Shown here in pieces: positions 8,757 through 17,490 of a stretch of DNA of 64,000 bases (position 1 is the first letter of the stretch; each line of letters opens with the position of its first letter). The translations under genes were made by a program, and so were the position numbers. The notes beneath the pieces are model-generated. The model did no database searches. It was not told where the DNA came from and saw only the letters and a list, made by a program, of their open reading frames with translations. The stretch lies in NCBI GenBank assembly GCA_963972065.1, contig CAXAVJ010000005.1:12463-76462 (forward strand), given 5' to 3'. Source of the stretch: UBA1479 sp963972065. GTDB lineage: Bacteria; Pseudomonadota; Alphaproteobacteria; Rhodospirillales; Casp-alpha2.

Positions 8757-10076
8757 GTGCGCAGACGGGCGATTGCCGGAACGATAATTGCTGGATGGCT
8801 TCTGGCGGCGGCACTTTGCGCGCCGCAAACCGTTCGCGCGGCCCCGCTCGAAATCGAACTTGCGCGCCTGATCACCAACCATCCCAATATTCTGGCCGCC
8901 CAGAACACCCTGGAAAGCAACCGCCAGGGCATCGACGTCGCCAAGGCCCGGCGCCTGCCGACCCTGAACATGACCGGCGACGCGGGGCGTGAGTTCATCG
9001 ACAGCCCATCGACGCGCGCGTCCGGCGCCAAAAGCATCGAGAACAAGAACGTCGCCACCTTTACCCTGTCGCAGAACCTGTTCGACGGCTATGCCACTCG
9101 GACGGCCATCCATATCGCCGAATTGAACGAGCATCTGGCCCGCATCACGCTGGAAGGCACGCGCCAGAACACCCTGTTCCAGGGCGTGCGGGCCTATATC
9201 ACCGTGCTGCGGCAGATGCGCCTGCTCGGCATCACCATCGAAAGCGAAGGCCGCATCCAGCGCCAGTTGAACCTGGAAGATGAACGGGTGCGCCGCGGAT
9301 CGGGGATCGCCGTCGACGTGCTACAGGCCAAATCACGCCTGCAGGTCGCCAAGGAACGGCGTGTCGGCTTCGAAGGCCAATTGCGCGATGCCATGTCGCG
9401 CTATCAGCAGGTGTTCGGATTCCCCCCCAATCTGGAGGACATGTACGACCCGCGCCCGCCGGTTAACGCCGTGCCCAGCGAGCTTGACCGCGCCCTTGCC
9501 ATCGCGTTGGTCGAAAACCCCGCCGTGCGCGAGGCCGGCACCAGTATCGACATCACCCGCCAGCGCGAGGTCGAGGCCAAATCCGGGCTCTATCCGACCG
9601 TCGACCTGGAGGGCGAATTCAACATGGAACAGAACAACGGCGGCGTGCTCGGCACCCGGCGCGACTACAGCATCGGGTTCCAGGCCGATTGGGAACTGTT
9701 TTCCGGCTTTTCCACTCGCTCCTCGACCCTGCGCGCCGCCTATGACACGGCCGCCAACCGCAACAAGCTGCAGGCCGCCGCCCGCACGGTGGAGGAACAG
9801 GTCCGCCTGGCCTGGCAGGCCCTGGAAACCGCCCGCGAACGGGTGATCCTGCTGGAAAACGCGGTCAACATCGCCTCGGAAGTGGCGCAAAGCCGGCGCA
9901 AACTGCGCGCCGCCGGTAAGGAAACGGTGATCAACGTGCTCGACGCCGAGAACGAGGTCAACAACGCGCAGATCAATTTCACCACCGCGTCCTACGACGA
10001 AAAGACCGCCGCCTATCAGCTTCTCCTCGCCCTCGGCCGTCTTGATCCCTTGAGCCTGAACCTCGTGGTGCAGTAA
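8757..10076 (+). CDS. TolC-family outer-membrane channel protein
   Basis: 439 residues. GTG 8757 is chosen because AGGGAG lies nine bases upstream at 8742-8747; the alternative TTG 8739 would overlap that site. A signal peptide ends near ...VRAAP. Two repeated halves each carry the N-terminal amphipathic start, long heptad-rich coiled-coil helices and paired beta segments (FTLSQNLFDG and FQADWELFSG), the hallmark of the duplicated TolC/OEP fold. It should form the trimeric outer-membrane duct of type I secretion or RND pumps. No inner-membrane partner is adjacent. The HlyD/ABC exporters at 57076-63528 in the same window would need such a channel, so a functional link is possible but unproven. 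Confidence 0.9.
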   Translation: MRRRAIAGTIIAGWLLAAALCAPQTVRAAPLEIELARLITNHPNILAAQNTLESNRQGIDVAKARRLPTLNMTGDAGREFIDSPSTRASGAKSIENKNVATFTLSQNLFDGYATRTAIHIAELNEHLARITLEGTRQNTLFQGVRAYITVLRQMRLLGITIESEGRIQRQLNLEDERVRRGSGIAVDVLQAKSRLQVAKERRVGFEGQLRDAMSRYQQVFGFPPNLEDMYDPRPPVNAVPSELDRALAIALVENPAVREAGTSIDITRQREVEAKSGLYPTVDLEGEFNMEQNNGGVLGTRRDYSIGFQADWELFSGFSTRSSTLRAAYDTAANRNKLQAAARTVEEQVRLAWQALETARERVILLENAVNIASEVAQSRRKLRAAGKETVINVLDAENEVNNAQINFTTASYDEKTAAYQLLLALGRLDPLSLNLVVQ

Positions 10077-10123
10077 ACCTATGTGCGGGCCAATCCGGCC
10101 CGGCACAACGGAGTTGCCCCGCC

Positions 10124-11116
10124 ATGGAAGGTTCCCTGTTTTCCCGTGACCGGCTGGTCACCCTTGACGCCGTCCGCGCCGCGCGCGCCAACATGCCCCA
10201 TGCCATCCGGCGCACGCCCGTCGTGCCCGTGGCCCGGGACAGTGCCGAGGTCGGCCGGGAAACCCTGTTCCTGAAGTGCGAGAATTTACAGGTCACGGGT
10301 GCGTTCAAAGTGCGCGCCGTGTTCAACGTGATGCATTACCTGACGGCGGAACAGAAGGCCAAGGGCGTGGTTCTGGCCTCATCCGGCAACTTCGCCCAGG
10401 GCTTCGCCTTCGCCGGCAAGACCCTGGGCGTTCCCATCACCGTCGTGATGCTGGACGCCACCAGCCCCTATAAGGTCCAGGGAACGGAAGGCTACGGCGC
10501 CGAGGTTTATCTGTGCGGCACGGACGCCCTCGCCCGCCAACCCACGGTGGAACGCCTGGCCGTGGAGCGCGGCATGACCGCGATCGACACCTGGGAAGAC
10601 CCGCCGATCATCGCCGGCCACGGCACCATCGGTTTTGAGATCATGGAACAATGCCCCGACGCCCAGCAGGTCCTGGTCCCCGTGTCGTCGGGCGGGGTCG
10701 CCGGCGGCATCGCGGCGGCGGTCAAGCTGATCAACCCGAACGTGAAGGTCGTCGGCATCCAGCCGGAACGCGCCAACGCGGCCTATGTCTCGCGCCAGGC
10801 AGGCACGCCCACGGCCATCGACTATTGGGACAGCATCGCCGACGGGCTGAGCGCCCGGCGCCCCGGCGAATACCCGTTCATGCATCTGGACGCGTTTCTC
10901 GACGACATCGTTCTGGTCTCGGAACAGGACATCGCTCGCGCCTTCAAGACCATCCTGACCCGCACCAAGATGCTGGGCGAGCCGGCCGGCGTCACCGCGG
11001 CGGCCGGGTTCCTGTCGGGCAAGGTCGATACCTCGTTGAAGACGGTCGCGGCTCTGACCGGCGGAAATCTGACCCGGGAAACGGTGCTGAAGCTGCTGGA
11101 CATGGCCGCCGACTGA
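10124..11116 (+). CDS. threonine/serine dehydratase-like PLP enzyme
   Basis: 330 residues of fold-type II PLP enzyme. The Schiff-base lysine is K62 in GAFKVR, the substrate loop is SSGNFAQG, and the phosphate-binding glycine-rich loop is SSGGVAGG. There is no C-terminal ACT-like regulatory domain, so it is catabolic type (threonine/serine or 3-hydroxyaspartate dehydratase or a racemase), forming a 2-ketoacid and ammonia in the first case. It starts 47 bases after the tolC-like stop on the same strand. The intervening sequence contains an imperfect hairpin (10083-10106), so cotranscription is uncertain. Exact substrate is not determinable. Confidence 0.8.
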   Translation: MEGSLFSRDRLVTLDAVRAARANMPHAIRRTPVVPVARDSAEVGRETLFLKCENLQVTGAFKVRAVFNVMHYLTAEQKAKGVVLASSGNFAQGFAFAGKTLGVPITVVMLDATSPYKVQGTEGYGAEVYLCGTDALARQPTVERLAVERGMTAIDTWEDPPIIAGHGTIGFEIMEQCPDAQQVLVPVSSGGVAGGIAAAVKLINPNVKVVGIQPERANAAYVSRQAGTPTAIDYWDSIADGLSARRPGEYPFMHLDAFLDDIVLVSEQDIARAFKTILTRTKMLGEPAGVTAAAGFLSGKVDTSLKTVAALTGGNLTRETVLKLLDMAAD

Positions 11117-11130
11117 GGCGGGCAAGCTCG

Positions 11131-11439
11131 CTAGGTCTTTTCCCCGGCAACCGGCGGCTGATCGGCACCGGGGCCGTCCTTGCGATCTTCGCCCGGCGGG
11201 TTCTTTCGTCGAATGATGATATCGCCGTTGGGCAGGACCTCGGGCATTTCGTACTGAGGGATGGTCATGATGAACAGCTCGAAGGCGCGCAGGATCTTCT
11301 TCGTCCCTTCCTCCAGCAACACGTCCGGATCAGGTGCATTCGATTGCGCCTGGGCGGTGGCGACGGGAACCGCCGCCAGCATCAGGGCAAAGATCGCGGC
11401 AACACTGCGGCGAAGGATTGGTGGCGTAACGGATGGCAT
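11131..11439 (-). CDS. small secreted protein of unknown function
   Basis: 102 residues from ATG 11439, which has a good AGGAGAG ribosome site upstream. Residues about 10-32 form a classical signal peptide ending AQAQS. The mature part has a short amphipathic helix region (ILRAFELFIMTIPQYEMP), then a proline- and charge-rich tail with NGDIIIRRKNP. It resembles short periplasmic proteins common in Rhodospirillales, but I do not recognise a named family. It is convergent with the PLP dehydratase, 14 bases away. Confidence 0.6.
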   Translation of the reverse strand: MPSVTPPILRRSVAAIFALMLAAVPVATAQAQSNAPDPDVLLEEGTKKILRAFELFIMTIPQYEMPEVLPNGDIIIRRKNPPGEDRKDGPGADQPPVAGEKT

Positions 11440-11486
11440 GGTTGCTCTCCTGTGGTGGCCGCTGCGGCCCCCAAGATCTGATGGGC

Positions 11487-11771
11487 TTACGCGCCCTTGG
11501 CCAGAAAGGCCGACGATACCGCGAAGGCATCCAGTTGATCGTCCCGCGCGCCCTCCAGGGTGTCCAGGCGGTCCAATTCCCGGCAGATGGCATCACGCTT
11601 TTCGATCAGCGTCTTGAAATGCAGATCGCAGCCGGCGACCTGGGGTGGATAATCGCGAAGTTCCTGGAAGATCGGTCGCTTGACCGCCTGCAGGCGGTCA
11701 TGCAATTCCTGCCAGCGTCGGTTCTGCATGGCTGCGTCTTCGTCGCGATGGGCCATTTTGAGATTGCTCAT
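11487..11771 (-). CDS. hypothetical small coiled-coil protein
   Basis: 94 residues from ATG 11771, preceded by GCGGAGAG. The protein is highly charged and almost wholly helical (heptad-like spacing through RRWQELHDRLQAVKRPIF and a second helix with RDAICRELDRLDTLEG), with no signal peptide or membrane segment. It lies between the small secreted protein and the FNR-like regulator, all on the minus strand. I recognise no family. Confidence 0.55.
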   Translation of the reverse strand: MSNLKMAHRDEDAAMQNRRWQELHDRLQAVKRPIFQELRDYPPQVAGCDLHFKTLIEKRDAICRELDRLDTLEGARDDQLDAFAVSSAFLAKGA

Positions 11772-11845
11772 GGACGGACTCTCCGCTGGCGGTGGTCCTT
11801 CACATATGGCCGGCAACCACCATGGCCGCAAGACCGGCGAACGAT

Positions 11846-12598
11846 TTATCCCGGCCCCTGGGCGATGTCTTCAAGCCCGTCACGGGACAGGATTTCGACC
11901 GCCCCGCCATGTTCGGCGCCGATCACGCCCGCTTTGCGTAGCTTGGTGAACGAGCGGCTGACCGTTTCCACGGTCAACCCCAGGTAATCCGCGATATCAG
12001 CACGGCGCATATTCAGGCGCAGCGCCCCATCGTCGTTGACGCAATCGGGCGCCTTGTCCAGCAGGGTCAACAAGAAGACAGCGATGCGTTCCTCGGCCGT
12101 CAGCCGGCCAAGCGACAGCATCTGTCCCTGAGCAGTGGTGATTTCGCGTTGCAGCTTCAGGATCACCGCCTTGGCCAATGACGGATACTGCCCAACCAGT
12201 TCCGTGATGCGGGCGCGCGGGAAACTGCATACCGTCACCGGCGTCAAAGCTTCGGCCGTGACGGGATAGTCGGGCCCATCGGGCAGGCCGATCAGATCGC
12301 CCGCAAAATAGAACCCGGTGACCTGACAGCGCCCGTCGGCGAGAAGCTTGTATTGCTTGAACACGCCGGAGGTGACGGTGAAGACATTATCGGCGGGGTC
12401 GGATTCCTGAAACAACGTCTGGCCGGCCGCCAGCTTACGGCGGTTTACGTGCTCGGCCAGATGGGACAATTCATCCGTGCTCAAGCCCGAGCAGGCAGCC
12501 AGATGACGTGCAACGCAGCTGGCGCATTCCTGCGGTAGATGATCCCGTTCCCGGGCCGCATCACATAGGCCGATCACTTTGGCGGTGACAGATGCCAT
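11846..12598 (-). CDS. FNR/CRP-family oxygen-sensing transcription regulator
   Basis: 250 residues. N-terminal cysteines C25, C28 and C36 plus central C124 (VCSFP, matching the VCEIP context of FNR Cys122) give the four ligands expected for an oxygen-labile [4Fe-4S] cluster; C12 is also present. A CRP-type beta-roll follows, and the C-terminal helix-turn-helix has the recognition segment ETVSRSF with the Glu/Ser/Arg triad that reads TTGAT-N4-ATCAA. It is therefore FNR-like rather than FixK-like, which lacks the cluster. It probably controls anaerobic or microaerobic genes. I found no perfect FNR box in the window, so its targets are likely elsewhere. Confidence 0.85.
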   Translation of the reverse strand: MASVTAKVIGLCDAARERDHLPQECASCVARHLAACSGLSTDELSHLAEHVNRRKLAAGQTLFQESDPADNVFTVTSGVFKQYKLLADGRCQVTGFYFAGDLIGLPDGPDYPVTAEALTPVTVCSFPRARITELVGQYPSLAKAVILKLQREITTAQGQMLSLGRLTAEERIAVFLLTLLDKAPDCVNDDGALRLNMRRADIADYLGLTVETVSRSFTKLRKAGVIGAEHGGAVEILSRDGLEDIAQGPG

Positions 12599-12716
12599 TG
12601 TTTCCTACCCAAGGCTGCTTCCGGCGGTGGCAAACCCATTTCCCACCGCCGGAATGTATTATAGAGCAGCCCAGGTCCGGTGCAATTCCGGATCGTGGCA
12701 GAAGGTGTGGCTTTAC

Positions 12717-13736
12717 CTATTCGGCGGCTTGGCCCGCGTTCTGCACGATGACGCCCGCGTGCTGGGTGACCATCACCTTGTTCAGCAGCTTGACGCAGGA
12801 ATAGACCGCGAAGGTATGCGGACAGGGTGTTTCCGTCAGCTTGGCCAGTTCCAGCACGGCACCGATCAGGGCTTCGGTCTCGAGCGACCGGCCCGCCTCG
12901 ACGTCCTGCAGCATGGAGGTTTTGTGCGCACCGACGCTTTCCGCGCCATCGATACGCTTTTCGATGGTATGGCGGAAGGTAATACCCAGCTTTTCCGCGA
13001 CGATCTGGGCTTCCTCCATCATCTTCTGCGCCAGATGCCGGGTTTCAGGGAACTGGCAGATGTCGACCAGGGTCGCATGGGTCAGCGCGCTGATCGGGTT
13101 GAAGCTGAGGTTGCCCCAGGCCTTGAGCCAGATTTCCGAGCGGATGTCCTCAAGCACACGGGACCGGAACCCCGCCCCTTCGAGAAGGTCCTTCAGGCCT
13201 TCCACCCGCGCGCTGATCGATCCATCCAGCTCGCCGATGGGGAAGCGGTCGCCCTCGACATGCTTGATGACGCCCGGTTCCGTCACGGCGGCAGCCGGGT
13301 AGACGACGCAGCCGATGATGCGGTCGCCGTCGATGTACTTGGTCAGCACGCCGTCCGGATCCAGGCTTTCAAGCTGCTTGCCGTCGTGCGGGCCGCCATG
13401 GTTGTGGAAATACCACCACGGAATGCCGTTCTGCACGGTCATGATCATGGTGTTCGGTCCCATGAGCGCGCCCAGGTCCTTGGCAACCAGTTCCAGATAG
13501 TGGGCCTTGAGCCCCAGGATGATCAGGTCCTGTTCGCCCGCATCGGCGCATTTTTCGAACGCTTTCACCTGGGCGACATGTTCCGATCCGTCTTCCCAGA
13601 TCAGTTTCAACCCGTTCTGGCGGATCGCCTGAAGGTGCGGTCCCATATCGATGACGCTGACGTCGTTTCCGGCCAAGGCCAGTTTAGCGCCCATAAGACC
13701 GCCGATGGCGCCGGCGCCGATCACGCATACTCGCAT
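12717..13736 (-). CDS. 2-dehydropantoate 2-reductase (PanE/ApbA) family enzyme
   Basis: 339 residues from ATG 13736 (AGGGAGA upstream). The N-terminus has the NADPH Rossmann motif VIGAGAIGG. The catalytic set of ketopantoate reductases is present: QNG with N103, then K205, N209 and N213 in the K-x3-N-x3-N arrangement. The enzyme should reduce a 2-keto acid to a D-2-hydroxy acid; ketopantoate is the classical substrate, but many paralogues act on others. It lies 98 bases downstream of the FAH-family gene on the same strand, suggesting a catabolic pair rather than pantothenate synthesis. Confidence 0.8.
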   Translation of the reverse strand: MRVCVIGAGAIGGLMGAKLALAGNDVSVIDMGPHLQAIRQNGLKLIWEDGSEHVAQVKAFEKCADAGEQDLIILGLKAHYLELVAKDLGALMGPNTMIMTVQNGIPWWYFHNHGGPHDGKQLESLDPDGVLTKYIDGDRIIGCVVYPAAAVTEPGVIKHVEGDRFPIGELDGSISARVEGLKDLLEGAGFRSRVLEDIRSEIWLKAWGNLSFNPISALTHATLVDICQFPETRHLAQKMMEEAQIVAEKLGITFRHTIEKRIDGAESVGAHKTSMLQDVEAGRSLETEALIGAVLELAKLTETPCPHTFAVYSCVKLLNKVMVTQHAGVIVQNAGQAAE

Positions 13737-13834
13737 GATGTGTTCTCCCTGCTTTTCTCTGTTTCCCTGCGGCGGGCACGTCACATGCCCGCACGGTGTT
13801 CCCTGCGTCGGAACCGTTTGCGAAGCGGATCCGT

Positions 13835-14608
13835 CTAATTATCGAAAGTGTTGCTTAGCGTGCCGATTCCATCAATGACAATCTCCACCGTGTTGGACGG
13901 CTCCTTCATGCTGCCGACGCCGACGTTGGTGCCGCAGGCGATGACGTCGCCCGGCTCCAGCGTCACATCGTGGGAGATTTCACTGATCAATTTGGCCGGC
14001 GTGCGCAGCATGTCGGAGACCGGATAATTCTGCCGTTCCGCGCCGTTGAGGATCGTCTTCACGGTCAACTTCATGGGGTCCAGGCCCGTGGCGATGACCG
14101 GGCCCAGCGGGCCGAAGGTGTCGAAGCTTTTGCACCGGGTCCATTGGGCGAAGGTTTCATCGCGCTTCAGGATATCGGCCGCCGTCACGTCATTGACGCA
14201 GGTATAGCCGAACACATAGCCGAGCGCGTCGGCTTCCGACACATTCTTGCAACGCTTGCCGATGACGATGCCCAGTTCGCCTTCATAGACGATCTTGCCG
14301 TCGTAACTGGCGGGCCGTTCGATGGCCGCCCCCGTGCCGATGACCGAATTGTTGGTCTTGATGAACCACAGCGGCTCTTCCGGGCGCACGCCGTTCATTT
14401 TCTCGCGCATGGTGTTGTAGTTGTTCCAAAGGGCAACGATCTTGCCCGGCCGCACCGGCGCCAGAACCGTGACGTCCGCCAGATTGACGGTCTCGCCGGT
14501 CGCCTTCGCACCTTGGAACATGTCCCCGGAATGTACGCTGATGGCCTCGCCGTCGAGCGTGCCGAAACCTTCAGCGCCCTGGTGCGCGTACCTGATCCAC
14601 AAAGTCAT
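13835..14608 (-). CDS. fumarylacetoacetate hydrolase (FAH) family protein
   Basis: 257 residues, starting ATG 14608 (GGGGAAA upstream). It has the FAH-fold signature: YEGELGIVIGKR provides metal-ligand glutamates, then GYTCVNDVTAAD provides the Asp region, and a basic patch KSFDTFGPLGP follows. Relatives hydrolyse C-C bonds in acylpyruvates or decarboxylate/isomerise 2-oxo-diacids with Mg or Mn. The short single-domain form suggests acylpyruvase, 2-hydroxyhepta-2,4-diene-dioate isomerase or oxaloacetate decarboxylase-like activity. A GTATAC palindrome lies 63 bases upstream. It is probably cotranscribed with the PanE-like gene. Confidence 0.8.
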   Translation of the reverse strand: MTLWIRYAHQGAEGFGTLDGEAISVHSGDMFQGAKATGETVNLADVTVLAPVRPGKIVALWNNYNTMREKMNGVRPEEPLWFIKTNNSVIGTGAAIERPASYDGKIVYEGELGIVIGKRCKNVSEADALGYVFGYTCVNDVTAADILKRDETFAQWTRCKSFDTFGPLGPVIATGLDPMKLTVKTILNGAERQNYPVSDMLRTPAKLISEISHDVTLEPGDVIACGTNVGVGSMKEPSNTVEIVIDGIGTLSNTFDN

Positions 14609-14670
14609 TCTTCTGTTTCCCCACGAATTGCTGTTTATGACGCGACCTGGGCCGCCCCGATTGCTGACGG

Positions 14671-14679
14671 ATTGTATAC
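14671..14679. promoter_or_regulatory. GTATAC-centred operator candidate upstream of FAH gene
   Basis: ATTGTATAC occupies 14671-14679. With two upstream bases it gives GGATTGTATAC, an 11-mer found also on the minus strand at the LhgO promoter (2635-2645). It lies about 63 bases upstream of the FAH start. Rest of 14609-14809: no gene or clear terminator seen. Confidence 0.5.
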
Positions 14680-14809
14680 GTTTCAACGGGGGGCGACATT
14701 AAACAGGCAGCGTCGCGCATGGCAACAGAACGCGATGACGCAGTGCAGCGAAAGCGGGGTTTTTTCCGGGTCGTGGAAATGGCGGGGGGGAATCCCGCCG
14801 TATCGGAAT

Positions 14810-15664
14810 TTAGTGGTGGAAGAGAACCGGAATTTCGGCCTTCTCGACCACGTATTGGGTGACGCCGCCGATTTTGAAGTCGTGGCGGCGGGCATGGGCA
14901 TAGCCGCCCATCAACAACAGATCGATGCCGTTGTCGGCACAAGCCTTCAGCAGCGTCTGGCCGACCTCGTGCGGATCGCAATCGAGAATTTGGGTCTCGC
15001 TTTTCTTGCCGTGCCAGCGCAGGTATTCGGCAAGGTCCGACGCGGGAAGCTCATCACCATGGGTTTCCGGCGCCGACAGGATCAGCAGCTTTTCCGCCCC
15101 TTCGACGATCGGCCGGGACGACGTGACGGCGGCCGAAATCTCGGCGCTGCCGTTCCAGGCGATGGCGATGTTCCGGCCGATCTCCTTGGTGTCCCGGGGC
15201 GGGACGCAGATTACCGGCTTGCCGGTTTCCATGAGGGCCGCCTCGAAGGTGTTAACACCCAACTGTCCATCGGGCTGGGCAACGAAGATCACGTCGGTCA
15301 GACGGCCCCGGCGGGCGACGACGTTGGCTTGGCGGCCCTTCTCCTCGTGCCACGAGGCGGACACGCCCTTCACGCCGTTGCGTGGCTCTGTGATGTTCGC
15401 GATGCCGTGGCGTTCGCAATAATCCACGTACAACTTTTTGACCCGAGTCTCTTCGTCAGCCGCATGAGTTTCCGCGATCTCGTTCACCACGTCACGCACG
15501 CCGGCCAGGGTCGCGCCGTAGGCCAGCATGTCCTGGGAGCCCATTCGGGCGTGGACAACGTCAATATGGGCATCGAATTTCTTCGCAAGCGCCACCGCGG
15601 CATTCAGGACCAGTTCGCCCTTACCGTCACCACGCACGGGAACAAGAATATTTCGGATGCTCAT
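14810..15664 (-). CDS. tandem universal stress protein (UspA family)
   Basis: 284 residues made of two Usp domains. The N-terminal half starts IRNILVPVRGDGKGE, and the second half starts IAIAWNGSAE with a C-terminal GGYAHARRHDFKIGG block, the G-x-x-x-x-R loop that contacts ATP in ATP-binding Usps. Cytoplasmic and soluble. It is the last gene of the minus-strand oxalate/C1 block, 78 bases after fhs, with a strong GC-rich hairpin in the gap. It may be expressed with the block at a lower level. Confidence 0.85.
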   Translation of the reverse strand: MSIRNILVPVRGDGKGELVLNAAVALAKKFDAHIDVVHARMGSQDMLAYGATLAGVRDVVNEIAETHAADEETRVKKLYVDYCERHGIANITEPRNGVKGVSASWHEEKGRQANVVARRGRLTDVIFVAQPDGQLGVNTFEAALMETGKPVICVPPRDTKEIGRNIAIAWNGSAEISAAVTSSRPIVEGAEKLLILSAPETHGDELPASDLAEYLRWHGKKSETQILDCDPHEVGQTLLKACADNGIDLLLMGGYAHARRHDFKIGGVTQYVVEKAEIPVLFHH

Positions 15665-15681
15665 GGTCGTCCTCCCCTTAT

Positions 15682-15719
15682 GGCCGGACCGCCCCGACCG
15701 AAATGGCCGGGGCGGCCGG
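15682..15719. terminator. GC-rich hairpin between fhs and uspA (attenuator-like)
   Basis: GGCCGGACCGCCCCGACC pairs with GGCCGGGGCGGCCGG across a GAAAT loop, with one bulge. No T-run follows on either strand, so it may reduce read-through or protect the upstream mRNA 3' end rather than terminate fully. Confidence 0.35.
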
Positions 15720-15742
15720 AATTGGTCAGATCACTCTAGCGT

Positions 15743-17416
15743 CTAGAACAGGCCCTCGATTTGACCTTGATCATTCAGATAGATGTTATTCGCCGACGGC
15801 ACCTTGGGCAGACCCGGCATCGTCATGATGGCGCCGGTCACGGCAACGATGAATTCGGCCCCCGCCGACAGCCGCAGTTCGCGGATCGGCACGGTGAAGC
15901 CCGTGGGCGCACCCTTGGCGTCCGGATCGGTCGAGAAGCTGTATTGCGTCTTCGCCATGCAGACCGGGAAATGTCCGTAATCTTTCTGCAATTCCGCGAA
16001 ACGCTTTTCGATCGCGCCGTCGCAGGTGATGCCGTCGCCGCCGTAGATTTTCTTGACGATGGTTTCGACCTTGTCGCGCAGCGACATGTCGTCCGGATAC
16101 AGCGGCTTGAAATCGGCAACGCCGGAATCGGCCAGTTCGACAACATGCTTCGCCAGTTCTTCCGTGCCGGCACTGCCGTCCGCCCAATGGGTGGCGATGA
16201 AGGCTTTCACGCCTTCGGCCTCGGCCGCGGCCTTCACGGCCTGCAGTTCGGCGTCCGTGTCGGTGATGAAGTTGTTGATGCAAACCGTCACCGGCACACC
16301 GAACTGCTTGGTGTTACGGATGTGGCGGACCAAGTTGTCGCAACCCTTCGTGACCGCGTCCACGTTTTCCGTACCCAGGTCGGCCTTGCCCACGCCGCCG
16401 TGCATCTTGAGCGCACGCACGGTGGCGACGATGACCGCCGCCGCCGGCTTGAGACCCGCCTTGCGGCACTTGATGTCGAAGAACTTCTCGGCCCCCAGAT
16501 CGGCGCCGAAGCCGGCCTCCGTCACCACATAGTCGGCAAGCTTGAGCGCCGACTTGGTCGCGATGACCGAGTTGCAGCCATGCGCGATGTTGGCGAACGG
16601 ACCGCCATGGATGAAGGCCGGGTTGTTTTCCAACGTCTGCACCAGGTTCGGCGCGATGGCTTCCTTGAGCAGCACCGACATCGGGCCCGGGCCTTTGACG
16701 TCGCGGGCGTAGATCGGCTCGCGGTTGCGGTTGTGGCCGATCACGATGTTGCCGATCCGCTCCGTCAGGTCCTTCAGGCTGGTCGCCAGGCAGAAGATCG
16801 CCATGATTTCCGACGCCACGACGATGTCGAAACCGTCTTCGCGGGGGAAGCCGTTGGCGACGCCACCCAGCGAGTTGGTGATCTGGCGCAGCGCCCGGTC
16901 GTTCATGTCGACGACGCGCTTGAAGGCGACGCGGCGGCTGTCGATGGCCGGCTCCAGCCCCCAGTAGATGTGGTTGTCGATCAGCGCTGCCAGCAGGTTG
17001 TGGGCAATGCCGATGGCGTGGAAGTCACCCGTGAAATGCAGGTTGATGTCTTCCATCGGCACCACCTGGGCATAACCGCCGCCGGCGGCCCCGCCCTTCA
17101 TGCCGAAGCAGGGGCCGAGGGAAGGTTCGCGGACACAGATCATGGCCTTCTTGCCGATCTTGTTCAAACCGTCGCCCAGGCCCACGGTGGTCGTGGTCTT
17201 GCCTTCTCCGGCGGGGGTCGGGGTCACGGCGGTGACCAGGATCAGCTTGCCGTCGGGGTTGCCCTCCAACGACTTCAGGTAGTTCATGTCGACCTTGGCC
17301 TTGTGCGGGCCGTACTGCAGCAGCGCGTCGCCGGGAATGCCCAGCTTCTCGGCGCCGACATCGGCGATCGGCTTCATGGTAGCTTCGCGGGCGATTTCGA
17401 TATCACTTTTGGGCAT
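15743..17416 (-). CDS. fhs: formate--tetrahydrofolate ligase
   Basis: 557 residues, the standard size. The P-loop-like TPTPAGEGKTTTT lies at residues about 65-77, and the downstream GMKGGAAGGGYAQVVPM and HGGPFANIAHGCNS blocks are diagnostic of Fhs. It condenses formate, ATP and tetrahydrofolate to 10-formyl-THF in the cytoplasm. Its place downstream of oxc-frc makes sense: oxalate decarboxylation via formyl-CoA releases formate, and Fhs captures it into the C1 pool. The minus-strand gap to the formyltransferase-like gene is 74 bases. Confidence 0.96.
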   Translation of the reverse strand: MPKSDIEIAREATMKPIADVGAEKLGIPGDALLQYGPHKAKVDMNYLKSLEGNPDGKLILVTAVTPTPAGEGKTTTTVGLGDGLNKIGKKAMICVREPSLGPCFGMKGGAAGGGYAQVVPMEDINLHFTGDFHAIGIAHNLLAALIDNHIYWGLEPAIDSRRVAFKRVVDMNDRALRQITNSLGGVANGFPREDGFDIVVASEIMAIFCLATSLKDLTERIGNIVIGHNRNREPIYARDVKGPGPMSVLLKEAIAPNLVQTLENNPAFIHGGPFANIAHGCNSVIATKSALKLADYVVTEAGFGADLGAEKFFDIKCRKAGLKPAAAVIVATVRALKMHGGVGKADLGTENVDAVTKGCDNLVRHIRNTKQFGVPVTVCINNFITDTDAELQAVKAAAEAEGVKAFIATHWADGSAGTEELAKHVVELADSGVADFKPLYPDDMSLRDKVETIVKKIYGGDGITCDGAIEKRFAELQKDYGHFPVCMAKTQYSFSTDPDAKGAPTGFTVPIRELRLSAGAEFIVAVTGAIMTMPGLPKVPSANNIYLNDQGQIEGLF

Positions 17417-17490
17417 GGTTTCCTCTCGCGTCCCTCTTTCGGGATCTCTGGAGCCTGGGTTGTTTCCTCTGGGTCTGTGGCGGCCGCCGG

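Noticed and set aside
10083..10106. Possible terminator after tolC
   Set aside because: GTGCGGGCC/GGCCCGGCAC pairs with one bulge but has no T-run and lies just before the next start; too weak to list as a feature.
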